Origin: Burkholderiales bacterium
GTDB taxonomy: Bacteria > Pseudomonadota > Gammaproteobacteria > Burkholderiales > Burkholderiaceae_C
Direction of reading: 5' to 3'
DNA length: 5,379 bases
NCBI GenBank assembly: GCA_028869035.1
Contig: JAGWTL010000216.1
Location: 1 to 5,379 of the forward strand
Part shown: positions 1 to 5,323 of the stretch, piece after piece
How the letters are laid out: each line of letters begins with the position of its first letter
Numbering within the stretch: position 1 is the first letter of the stretch
Program-made: the position numbers and the translations under genes
The notes under the pieces: generated by a model
The model's input: only the letters and a program-made list of their open reading frames with translations
Databases searched by the model: none
What the model was told of the DNA's origin: nothing

Positions 1-357
1 AACCCCCTGCCCACGGCGCGCGCCGCCAAGTTCTACGAGGTGACCAAGCAGTTGGTACTGACCCAGCACCTGGTCGACAGCCTCTTCATCACCCTCTCCA
101 ACAAGAGCTGGAACGCTCTCACGCCGACGCAGAAGCAGCACGTGACTGCCGCGGCCCAAGCTGCGGCGCGATACAACAACGAGAACCGCCTGCGGGAAGA
201 AAGTCAGCTCGTGGACTTCTTCAAGCAGCAGGGTTTGCAGGTCAGCACGCCCGACGTCGAGGCTTTCCGCAAGTCGGTCCAGGACAGCTACGCCCGCTCG
301 GACTACGCCAAGGTCTGGCCCGCTGGCTTGCTGGAACGCATCAACCGCACACGCTGA
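1..357 (+). CDS. dctP: TRAP transporter periplasmic solute-binding subunit (DctP family), C-terminal part
   Basis: The reading frame is open from base 1 and ends at TGA 355-357, so the gene is cut by the window edge and only its last 118 residues are visible. GTG at 40 is an internal Val codon, not a start: the frame before it (NPLPTARAAKFYEV) already reads like the family. In DctP proteins this region forms the last helices of the binding protein; the visible pattern of SWNALTPTQKQHV, then an Ala-rich helix, then QVSTPDVEAFRKSVQDSY and a final KVWPAGLLERI is typical of it. The protein captures a ligand (usually a carboxylate) in the periplasm and delivers it to the membrane subunits. Residues that fix substrate identity lie upstream, so the ligand is unknown. 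It stands 3 nt before dctQ and is surely co-transcribed with it. Confidence 0.9.
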   Translation, partial: NPLPTARAAKFYEVTKQLVLTQHLVDSLFITLSNKSWNALTPTQKQHVTAAAQAAARYNNENRLREESQLVDFFKQQGLQVSTPDVEAFRKSVQDSYARSDYAKVWPAGLLERINRTR

Positions 358-360
358 CCC

Positions 361-840
361 ATGGGCATGCTGCGCAAGGCCGCCCAGACCCTGGGTGGGC
401 TGCTGTTCATCGCTCTGTTCCTGGTCTTCCTCGTGCAGATCACGGCTCGCTTTGGTTTTGATCGACCCTTGCCCTGGACTGACGAACTCGCTGTGGTGCT
501 GTACCTGTGGGTCATCCTCTGGGCCGCGGCCTTCATGGTGCCCGAGCGCGAACACGTGGTGTTCGACCTGGTCTGGAACAGCGCCAGCCAGCCCCTACGC
601 CGCGTGATGCGCATCGTCGGCCACCTGCTGATCGGCGGCCTGGCGGCGGTGGCCATCCCCGCCAGCTGGGACTACGTGCATTTCATGGCACGCGAGGGCA
701 CCCCCGTGCTGGGCCTGTCCTTTGAATGGGTCTTCCTGCCCTTTGTGCTGCTGCTGTTCGCCCTGGTGCTGCGCAGCATCCAAGGCGTCTGGCAGGCCTG
801 CCGGGGCCAAGGCCTGGAAAATCTGGAGCACACATCATGA
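361..840 (+). CDS. dctQ: TRAP transporter small membrane subunit (DctQ family)
   Basis: A 159-residue protein with four hydrophobic segments at about residues 11-29, 43-60, 85-103 and 121-138, the size and topology of DctQ. The segment PWTDELAVVLYLWVILWAAA (38-57) followed by a charged PEREHVVFD stretch matches the family's conserved WT-E/D-E-L...W...GAA...R...H region. DctQ sits in the inner membrane with DctM; its exact mechanistic role is less clear than that of DctM. The ATG at 361 lies 3 nt after the dctP stop. No good Shine-Dalgarno sequence precedes it, which suggests translation coupled to dctP. A second ATG two codons on (367) would also be possible. The stop codon overlaps the dctM start (ATGA, 837-840). 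Confidence 0.9.
   Translation: MGMLRKAAQTLGGLLFIALFLVFLVQITARFGFDRPLPWTDELAVVLYLWVILWAAAFMVPEREHVVFDLVWNSASQPLRRVMRIVGHLLIGGLAAVAIPASWDYVHFMAREGTPVLGLSFEWVFLPFVLLLFALVLRSIQGVWQACRGQGLENLEHTS
825..828 (+). promoter_or_regulatory. Ribosome binding site that sets the dctM start
   Basis: GGAG stands 8 nt before the ATG at 837, within the last codons of dctQ. Together with the ATGA overlap it supports 837 rather than the upstream ATG at 726 as the dctM start. Confidence 0.6.
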
Positions 841-2132
841 GCCTGGCCTTGTGGGCCCTGGTGGGCGTGGTGCTGGCCGGCATGCTGCTGCGCATGCCCA
901 TCGGCTTCTCAATGCTGATGGCCGGTGTGGCCTACCTGCTGGTCAAGGGCCAGGACCTCGGGTTGATGGCCGAGCAGGTCGGCAACGGCCTTTACAACAG
1001 CTACGTGCTGCTGGCGGTGCCGCTGTTTGTCTTTGCCGCCAACATCATGAACGCCGGCACGGTCAGCGAGCGCATCTTCGATTTCTGCCGCATCCTGGTC
1101 GGCCGCATGCGTGGTGGCCTGGCGCAGGTGGACATCCTGGTCAGCGTGATCTTCTCGGGCATGAGCGGAAGCGCCATCGCCGATGCGGCCGGGCCAGGCC
1201 TGGTCACGATCCGGCAGATGCTCAAGAAGCCCGAGTACAGCCGCGGCTTCGCCGGGGCCGTGGTGGTGGCCAGCGCCACCCTGGGGCCCATCATTCCGCC
1301 GTCGATTCCCATGGTGATCTACGCGCTGGTGTCGGGCGCGTCGGTCGGCGCGCTGTTCCTGGGAGGGGTCGTGCCTGGACTGTGCATGACCCTGCTCATG
1401 ATGGGCGTGGTGCACTACATCGCCCACAAGCGCCAGATGCCGCGCGAAGCTCCGGTGCCCCTGCGTGAGTGGCCGGGCATCGTGTTCCGTGGCGCCTTGC
1501 CCCTGTCCATGCCCATCGTGCTGCTGGGAGGCATCTACTCGGGCGCCTTCACGCCCACCGAGGCCGCAGCCGTCGCGGCGCTGCATGCGCTGGTCCTGGC
1601 GGCCGTGGTCTTCCGCGCGCTGAGCTGGCGCTCGTTCTGGGGCGTGGTGCTGGAGTCGACGCGGGCCAGCGCCGTGATCACCATCATCCTGGCCGGCTCT
1701 TTCATGCTGAACTACGCCTTCACGGCCGAGGGTGTGCCCCAGGCCATGGCCGCCTGGGTGGACAGCCTGCACCTGGGCCGCCTGCAGTTCCTGTTCATGG
1801 TGAACGCGTTGTTCCTGGTGCTGGGCTGTTTTCTCGACGTCTCGGTCCTGCTGCTGGTCTTTGTGCCCATGCTGCTGCCGGCCGCCAGAATGCTGGGCGT
1901 GGACCTGGTGCACTTCGGCGTGCTAGTGGTGCTCAACATGATGATCGGCCTGATCCACCCGCCTTTCGGCATGTTGCTCTTCGTCACCAAGGCGCTGACG
2001 GGCATCCCCATCGGCGAGATGATGCGCGAGGGCTGGCTCTTCCTGGTGATGCTGCTGGGTCTGCTGGTGGCCATGACCCTGTTCCCGGAGATCGTGCTCT
2101 GGTTGCCCCGGACCATGGGTTATGGAAGTTGA
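837..2132 (+). CDS. dctM: TRAP transporter large permease subunit (DctM family)
   Basis: A 431-residue, very hydrophobic protein with the number of membrane spans expected of DctM, the subunit that carries out sodium-coupled substrate movement across the inner membrane. Family signatures are present in order: FSGMSGSAIADAAG (106-119), GPIIPPSIPMVIYA (150-163), GAFTPTEAAAVA (236-247) and GLIHPPFGMLLFVT (371-384). The frame is open further upstream (ATG at 726), but those residues lie inside dctQ in another frame and do not look like DctM. The ATG at 837 gives MSLALWALVG..., overlaps the dctQ stop as ATGA, and has GGAG at 825-828 with an 8-nt spacing. Length and motifs are complete with no sign of decay. 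The substrate cannot be deduced from the sequence. Confidence 0.95.
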   Translation: MSLALWALVGVVLAGMLLRMPIGFSMLMAGVAYLLVKGQDLGLMAEQVGNGLYNSYVLLAVPLFVFAANIMNAGTVSERIFDFCRILVGRMRGGLAQVDILVSVIFSGMSGSAIADAAGPGLVTIRQMLKKPEYSRGFAGAVVVASATLGPIIPPSIPMVIYALVSGASVGALFLGGVVPGLCMTLLMMGVVHYIAHKRQMPREAPVPLREWPGIVFRGALPLSMPIVLLGGIYSGAFTPTEAAAVAALHALVLAAVVFRALSWRSFWGVVLESTRASAVITIILAGSFMLNYAFTAEGVPQAMAAWVDSLHLGRLQFLFMVNALFLVLGCFLDVSVLLLVFVPMLLPAARMLGVDLVHFGVLVVLNMMIGLIHPPFGMLLFVTKALTGIPIGEMMREGWLFLVMLLGLLVAMTLFPEIVLWLPRTMGYGS

Positions 2133-2135
2133 TGC

Positions 2136-2155
2136 CCCCGCCTCTTGAGGCGGGG
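2136..2155. terminator. Hairpin between convergent dctM and hpt, probable bidirectional terminator
   Basis: A perfect inverted repeat: CCCCGCCTC, a TT centre, then GAGGCGGGG (9-bp arms; in RNA the inner pairs would open into a larger loop). It starts 4 nt after the dctM stop and ends 5 nt before the hpt stop on the other strand, so it can serve both converging operons. Neither side is followed by a clear run of T residues, so it may act as a weak or Rho-assisted terminator, or as a 3'-end stabilising hairpin. The structure is certain; the function is inferred from position. Confidence 0.6.
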
Positions 2156-2160
2156 CCCGT

Positions 2161-2745
2161 TCAAATATCGAGCGCCCAGATGCCCGGCAGGTTGCGCCAG
2201 TAGCCGTAGGCGTCCATGCCGTAACCCACCAGAAACTTGTTCGGCACCACCAGGCCCATATAGTCGGGCCGGGCCGGTTTGGACTTGCCGATGGCCTTGT
2301 CGGCAAACACCGCCAGCAGCACCTGCGCCGCCCCCAGCTCCAGCAGGCGCTCCTTCACGTGCGCCAGGGTTTCGCCCTCGTCCAGGATGTCGTCGAGCAC
2401 GATCACGGTGCGCCCGCGCACATCGGCCCGCGGCTCCACCTTCCACTCGATACGGCCACCGTGATCCTTGGCGCCATAGCGGGTGACGTGGATGTAATCG
2501 AACTCCAGCGGGAAACTCAGGCGCGTCAGGAGCTGGCCCGCAAACACCACCGCGCCGCCCATCACGCCCAGCACCAGGGGAAAGGCGGGAGCGCCCTCCC
2601 GGTCAAAACGGGCGTTGATCTGGTCGGCCATCCGGGCCAGCGCCGCTTGCACGGCGGCGCCATCGAAGACTTCGGTGGCCTGGGCCAGCAGAGCGCGGGC
2701 CTTGGTCGCGTGGGCCTGGGCGCTCAGTTCTGGGGTGGCAGACAT
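2161..2745 (-). CDS. hpt: Hypoxanthine(-guanine) phosphoribosyltransferase
   Basis: A 194-residue type I phosphoribosyltransferase of the purine salvage pathway. It would join hypoxanthine or guanine to PRPP to give IMP or GMP in the cytoplasm. The PRPP-binding motif VIVLDDILDEGETL is at 114-127, with D122 the probable catalytic base position. Upstream are LGVMGGAVVFAGQLL (59-73), the PPi-loop region, and DYIHVTRYG (83-91). RPDYMGLVVPNKFLVGYG follows and matches the base-binding KPD-(Y/F)-x-G...P...(F/Y)-V-V-G-Y region. The acidic DD-x-x-D-E-G-E variant of the PRPP loop is what I expect of the proteobacterial form annotated this way. The ATG at 2745 has GGGAG (2752-2756) 6 nt upstream. The gene begins 22 nt after the metW stop, so it is probably the last gene of metX-metW-hpt. 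Xanthine preference cannot be excluded. Confidence 0.88.
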   Translation of the reverse strand: MSATPELSAQAHATKARALLAQATEVFDGAAVQAALARMADQINARFDREGAPAFPLVLGVMGGAVVFAGQLLTRLSFPLEFDYIHVTRYGAKDHGGRIEWKVEPRADVRGRTVIVLDDILDEGETLAHVKERLLELGAAQVLLAVFADKAIGKSKPARPDYMGLVVPNKFLVGYGMDAYGYWRNLPGIWALDI

Positions 2746-2751
2746 GGTCGG

Positions 2752-2756
2752 CTCCC
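2752..2756 (-). promoter_or_regulatory. Ribosome binding site of hpt
   Basis: On the minus strand GGGAG lies 6 nt before the ATG at 2745, inside the 22-nt gap after metW. It gives hpt its own translation start within a shared transcript. Confidence 0.55.
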
Positions 2757-2767
2757 GATGGTTTGGT

Positions 2768-3349
2768 TCAGCGCGAAAACTTCAGCACCGCGGTGCTGGC
2801 CAGCAGATTGGGCATGAAACGCCGCAGGCGACCGTTGTGCAGGCCGAAGCTGTCGATGATCTGCAAGCCATTGCGTTGCGCCAGCACCTCGAGATCGGCA
2901 TGCGTGCCGACGCGGATATTGGGCGTGTCATACCACTGATAGGGCAGGCGGCGCGTCACCGGCATACGGCCGAGCAGGACGCTGAGCCGGTTGGGCCAGT
3001 GCGCGAAATTGGGAAAGGCCACGATACCCGTGCGACCCACCCGTGCGGTCTCGCGCAACACGGTCTCGGCATTGCGCAGGTGCTGCAGGGTGTCGATCTG
3101 CAGCACCACGTCGAAGCTCTGGTCGTCAAACAAGGACAGGCCCTCGTCCAGGTTGAGCTGGATGACGTTGACACCGCGCTGCACGCAGGCCAGCACGTTG
3201 TCGTCGGCGATCTCGATGCCGTAACCACTGCAGCCACGCGTGGCCTGCAAATGAGCCAGCAGGGCGCCGTCACCGCAGCCCAGGTCCAGCACGCGGGCAC
3301 CGGGCGGCACCAGGCTGGCGATGGTTTCCAGGGTCAGGCGGTCGCTCAC
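2768..3349 (-). CDS. metW: Methionine biosynthesis protein MetW, SAM-dependent methyltransferase fold
   Basis: A 193-residue protein with the class I methyltransferase SAM-binding motif VLDLGCGDG at 20-28. Further on come the acidic strand YGIEIADDNV, the MetW-specific FDVVLQIDTLQHLRN block, and the FPNFAHWPNRLSVLLGRMPVTRRLPYQWYDTPNI stretch, which reads as classic MetW throughout. MetW is needed with MetX for homoserine acylation in several proteobacteria and probably supports MetX activity; its own methyl acceptor, if any, is not known to me. The start is GTG (3349), with GGAG (3358-3361) 8 nt upstream, giving MSDRLTLETIASLVPPG..., a normal MetW N-terminus. No ATG, GTG or TTG exists further up this frame before metX. 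The 58-nt gap after metX is filled by a mini-ORF whose stop overlaps this GTG. Confidence 0.93.
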   Translation of the reverse strand: MSDRLTLETIASLVPPGARVLDLGCGDGALLAHLQATRGCSGYGIEIADDNVLACVQRGVNVIQLNLDEGLSLFDDQSFDVVLQIDTLQHLRNAETVLRETARVGRTGIVAFPNFAHWPNRLSVLLGRMPVTRRLPYQWYDTPNIRVGTHADLEVLAQRNGLQIIDSFGLHNGRLRRFMPNLLASTAVLKFSR

Positions 3350-3411
3350 TGGGTAAGCTCCGTACTGCGCACTGCGGTGCGAGCGTCTTCGGGCGGCCGG
3401 GCGGCGCTCAT
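3346..3411 (-). CDS. Putative 21-codon mini-ORF linking metX and metW
   Basis: On the minus strand an ATG (3411-3409) overlaps the metX stop as ATGA. It opens a 21-codon frame (beginning MSAARPPEDA, ending STELTQ) whose TGA (3348-3346) overlaps the GTG start of metW as GTGA. The start is preceded by GGAGGTGA (3416-3423), a full match to the 16S rRNA tail, with 7 nt between GGAGG and ATG. The peptide is hydrophilic and resembles nothing I know. It may be a real small protein, or a device that hands ribosomes from metX to metW. It could also be a relic of an older, longer metW N-terminus put out of frame; a -1 shift at its end would join it to metW. The sequence also forms a small CGCAC/GTGCG hairpin (3368-3381). 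Confidence 0.35.
   Translation of the reverse strand: MSAARPPEDARTAVRSTELTQ
3358..3361 (-). promoter_or_regulatory. Ribosome binding site for the metW GTG start
   Basis: GGAG on the minus strand with 8 nt to GTG 3349. It lies within the mini-ORF and supports GTG 3349 as the true metW start. Confidence 0.55.
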
Positions 3412-4553
3412 GCGGTCACCTCCCCAGCAATACCCTGAAAGTAGGAGCGCACCAGCTTCATGTAGCGGGCGTCATCCAGCAGGAATGCGTCGTGCCCGTG
3501 CGGGGCGTCGATCTCGGCGTAAGTGAGCTCGCGGCGGTTGTCGAGCAGGGCCCGGGCGATCTCGCGGCTGCGTTCGGGCGAGAAACGCCAGTCGGTGCTG
3601 AAACTCACCAGCAGGAACTTGCATCGTGCCGCCGCCAACGCGCGGGTCAGCTTGCCCTCATGCGCGCGCGCCGGATCGAAATAGTCCAGTGCCCGCGTGA
3701 TCAGCAGATAGGTGTTGGCGTCGAAGTACTCGCTGAACTTGTCGCCCTGGTAACGCAGATAGCTTTCAATCTGGAACTCGACGTCCTGCGTGGTGTACCG
3801 GTAGCCCTCGCGCACGACACCATCCACGGCCGCCCTGAGTTCGCGTCCGAACTTCTCGTTCATGACGTCGTCGCTCAGGTAGGTGATGTGGCCGATCATG
3901 CGCGCGATGCGCAGACCGCGTTTGGGAATCACCCCGTGTTCATAGAAGTGGCCGCCGTGGAAATCGGGGTCGGTCACGATGGCGCGGCGCGCCACCTCGT
4001 TGAAGGCGATGTTCTCGGCGTTCAGGTTGGGTGCGCTGGCCACCACCACGGCGTGGCGCACGCGCCCGGGATACTGCAGCGTCCACGACAGGGCCTGCAT
4101 GCCGCCCAGACTGCCGCCCATCACGGCGGCCAGGGTCTGGATGCCCAGGGCATCGAGCAGGCGAGCCTGGGCGTTGACCCAGTCCTCCACCGTGACCACC
4201 GGGAAATCGGCGCCGTAGACCTTGCCCGTGTCCGGGTTCACGTGCATGGGACCGGTGGAGCCGAAGCAGGAGCCCAGGTTGTTGACGCCGATGACAAAGA
4301 ACTTGTCGGTGTCCACAGGCTTGCCCGGGCCGATCATGTTGTCCCACCAGCCTTCGCTTTTGGGCTGGCCTTCGTAGACACCGGCCACATGGTGCGAGGC
4401 GTTGAGCGCGTGGCAGATCAGCACGGCGTTGGACTTGTCGGCATTGAGCGTGCCGTAGGTCTCGTAGGCCAGGGTGTAGCCGCGGATGCTCGCGCCGCTC
4501 TGCAGGGACAGGGCGGCGTCGAATTGCATCGACTGGGGCTGGGCGATCAGCAT
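3408..4553 (-). CDS. metX: Homoserine O-acyltransferase MetX (probably succinyl-CoA dependent)
   Basis: A 381-residue alpha/beta-hydrolase-fold acyltransferase that activates homoserine for methionine synthesis. Seen in order: ETYGTLN (31-37), CHALNASHHVAG (47-58, oxyanion region), NNLGSCFGSTGP (91-102), nucleophile elbow GGSLGG with S148, FSTDWRFSP with D321, and PHGHDAFL with H354. These complete the catalytic triad. Despite the common name homoserine acetyltransferase, many betaproteobacterial MetX enzymes use succinyl-CoA. R323 in DWRF, where acetyl enzymes I know tend to carry a non-basic residue, favours that. The frame extends to an ATG at 4592, but that codon is inside the leader terminator. 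The ATG at 4553 gives MLIAQPQSMQFD..., a normal MetX start, with only a weak GAGAG (4564-4568) before it. Expression is expected to fall when SAM is abundant. Confidence 0.93.
   Translation of the reverse strand: MLIAQPQSMQFDAALSLQSGASIRGYTLAYETYGTLNADKSNAVLICHALNASHHVAGVYEGQPKSEGWWDNMIGPGKPVDTDKFFVIGVNNLGSCFGSTGPMHVNPDTGKVYGADFPVVTVEDWVNAQARLLDALGIQTLAAVMGGSLGGMQALSWTLQYPGRVRHAVVVASAPNLNAENIAFNEVARRAIVTDPDFHGGHFYEHGVIPKRGLRIARMIGHITYLSDDVMNEKFGRELRAAVDGVVREGYRYTTQDVEFQIESYLRYQGDKFSEYFDANTYLLITRALDYFDPARAHEGKLTRALAAARCKFLLVSFSTDWRFSPERSREIARALLDNRRELTYAEIDAPHGHDAFLLDDARYMKLVRSYFQGIAGEVTA
3416..3423 (-). promoter_or_regulatory. Exceptionally strong Shine-Dalgarno at the end of metX
   Basis: GGAGGTGA, complementary over eight bases to the 3' end of 16S rRNA (UCACCUCC), lies in the codons for the last residues of MetX (GEVTA). 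It is well placed for the ATG at 3411 but about 66 nt from the metW GTG. It therefore serves the mini-ORF directly and metW only through coupling. Confidence 0.6.
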
Positions 4554-4570
4554 CGCGGTCTGGCTCTCAC

Positions 4571-4607
4571 AAAACAAAACCCGGCATAGCATTCAGCCTG
4601 GCCGGGT
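4571..4607 (-). terminator. metX: Intrinsic terminator in the metX leader
   Basis: On the minus strand ACCCGGC (4607-4601) pairs with GCCGGGT (4585-4579), a 7-bp stem with a 15-nt loop, followed directly by TTTTGTTTT (4579-4571). This is a textbook Rho-independent terminator located between the SAM-II aptamer and the metX start. It fits transcriptional attenuation. It would also limit read-through from the upstream exporter gene when closed. Confidence 0.85.
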
Positions 4608-4628
4608 CTCAGAAGATGAAAACACCTT

Positions 4629-4694
4629 GCCTCTTTAGCTGAACTTCGGAACTCCAGGGTTCCGGCGCCCGCAATCGGGTTCAAATCGGCGCTG
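4629..4694 (-). ncRNA. SAM-II (metA-motif) riboswitch aptamer upstream of metX
   Basis: On the minus strand GCGCC (4692-4688) pairs with GGCGC (4669-4665) as P1. It closes an 18-nt loop that contains the conserved GATTTGAACC and ATTGC elements. The 3' conserved segment AGCTAAAGAGG (4640-4630) follows and would form the SAM-II pseudoknot with the loop. Order and sequence match the known SAM-II pattern (stem, GAUUURA-CC, UUGC, stem, AGCUAAA). One difference is an extra hairpin, CGGAAC/GTTCCG (4664-4659 with 4652-4647), in the joining region. SAM-II RNAs regulate methionine genes and sit in front of metX/metA in proteobacteria. The terminator begins 21 nt downstream. SAM binding would lower metX, metW and probably hpt transcription. 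Confidence 0.85.
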
Positions 4695-4700
4695 ATGATG

Positions 4701-4706
4701 AGTATA
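4701..4706 (-). promoter_or_regulatory. metX: Likely -10 box of the metX promoter
   Basis: TATACT on the minus strand (one mismatch to TATAAT) lies 10 nt after the exporter stop codon. A start site 6-8 nt downstream would fall at about 4693-4699, at the 5' edge of the riboswitch aptamer, as expected for a riboswitch leader. No convincing -35 hexamer is seen at 16-18 nt spacing (that stretch is G-rich), so the promoter may need an activator such as a MetR-type regulator, or may be weak. Confidence 0.5.
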
Positions 4707-4716
4707 AGTCCAAGTC

Positions 4717-5283
4717 TCAGCCCCAGCCCAGCAGCGCGAGCAGCCCCAGACCGGCAAAGATCACCGCCGAAACCAGATGGACCAGGCGTATGGGGATGTG
4801 CCGGGTCATGCGCTCACCCAGCCAGACCACGGGCGCATTGGCCAGCATCATGCCCAGCGTGGTGCCGGCGACAACCCAGACCCAGGCCTGGTATTGCGCC
4901 GCCAGCATGACGGTGGCGATCTGCGTCTTGTCGCCCATCTCGGCCAGGAAGAAAGCGATCACGGTGGTGCCGAACACCCCCCAGCGCGGCGCCCGGGCCC
5001 CGCCCGCGTCTTCATCGATCTTGTCCGGGATGAGCATCCAGACCGCCATGACCAGAAAAGACAGGCCCAGGATCCAGCGCAGCCAGACCGGACCCAGAAC
5101 GGTCGTCACCCAGGTGCCCACCGCCCCGGCCAGGGCATGGTTGAACAGGGTGGCCACCAGGATGCCGGCCACGATGGGCCAGGGTTTGCGAAAACGGATG
5201 GCGAGGAGCAGGGCGAGCAACTGGGTCTTGTCACCCATTTCGGCCAGCGCGACCAGGCCGGTCGAAATCAGAAAAGCTTCCAC
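4717..5283 (-). CDS. mneA: UPF0016/Gdt1 (TMEM165) family cation exporter, probably manganese
   Basis: A 188-residue membrane protein with about six helices arranged as two similar halves. Each half starts with the family signature E-x-G-D-K-T: EMGDKTQ at 15-21 and again at 115-121, exactly 100 residues apart. The acidic residues of these motifs form the cation site in this CaCA2 family. Bacterial members such as Vibrio MneA export manganese, so efflux of Mn2+ is the best guess; Ca2+ transport is an alternative. A loop with PDKIDEDAGGARAPR separates the halves. The start is GTG 5283: a TAG lies four codons upstream in frame, and no other start would keep the first helix. No clear Shine-Dalgarno precedes it. 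The gene is upstream of the metX promoter on the same strand, with 163 nt between the two coding regions. No yybP-ykoY riboswitch is visible within the window. Confidence 0.9.
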   Translation of the reverse strand: MEAFLISTGLVALAEMGDKTQLLALLLAIRFRKPWPIVAGILVATLFNHALAGAVGTWVTTVLGPVWLRWILGLSFLVMAVWMLIPDKIDEDAGGARAPRWGVFGTTVIAFFLAEMGDKTQIATVMLAAQYQAWVWVVAGTTLGMMLANAPVVWLGERMTRHIPIRLVHLVSAVIFAGLGLLALLGWG

Positions 5284-5289
5284 CGGCCG

Positions 5290-5295
5290 ATTCTA
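5290..5295 (-). promoter_or_regulatory. Possible -10 box upstream of the exporter gene
   Basis: TAGAAT on the minus strand lies in the only AT-rich stretch of the region (about 5290-5316). A start site 7 nt downstream would fall on or beside the GTG at 5283, implying a leaderless or nearly leaderless message. That would agree with the missing Shine-Dalgarno. The -35 region (around 5313-5319) is a poor match, so this is tentative. Confidence 0.3.
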
Positions 5296-5323
5296 TTGAT
5301 GTTTTCTTTATTCATGACACCTG

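Noticed and set aside
726..836. Upstream extension of dctM from ATG 726
   Set aside because: The extra 37 residues are dctQ read in another frame, are Arg/Pro/Gly-rich and unlike DctM; ATG 837 has a ribosome binding site and the ATGA overlap.
909..1913. 334-codon open frame on the - strand antisense to dctM
   Set aside because: The translation is Gln/His/Asp-rich low complexity, as expected opposite a hydrophobic gene with many CTG and GTG codons.
3492..4589. 365-codon open frame on the + strand antisense to metX
   Set aside because: It is a shadow of metX in GC-rich DNA; the translation is Val/Ala/Gly/His-rich without any family motif and runs through the metX leader terminator.
4629..4694. 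SAM-I, SAM-IV or SAH riboswitch instead of SAM-II
   Set aside because: The element is too short for a four-way junction with kink-turn (SAM-I/IV), and the GATTTGAACC...ATTGC...AGCTAAA signature is that of SAM-II. SAM-V shares the core and is a weaker alternative.
5269..5315. Short upstream ORF from ATG 5315 (- strand) overlapping the exporter start
   Set aside because: Fifteen codons (MNKENINRIGRWKLF) with a poor ribosome binding site and no stop/start overlap with the gene; likely chance in an AT-rich promoter stretch.
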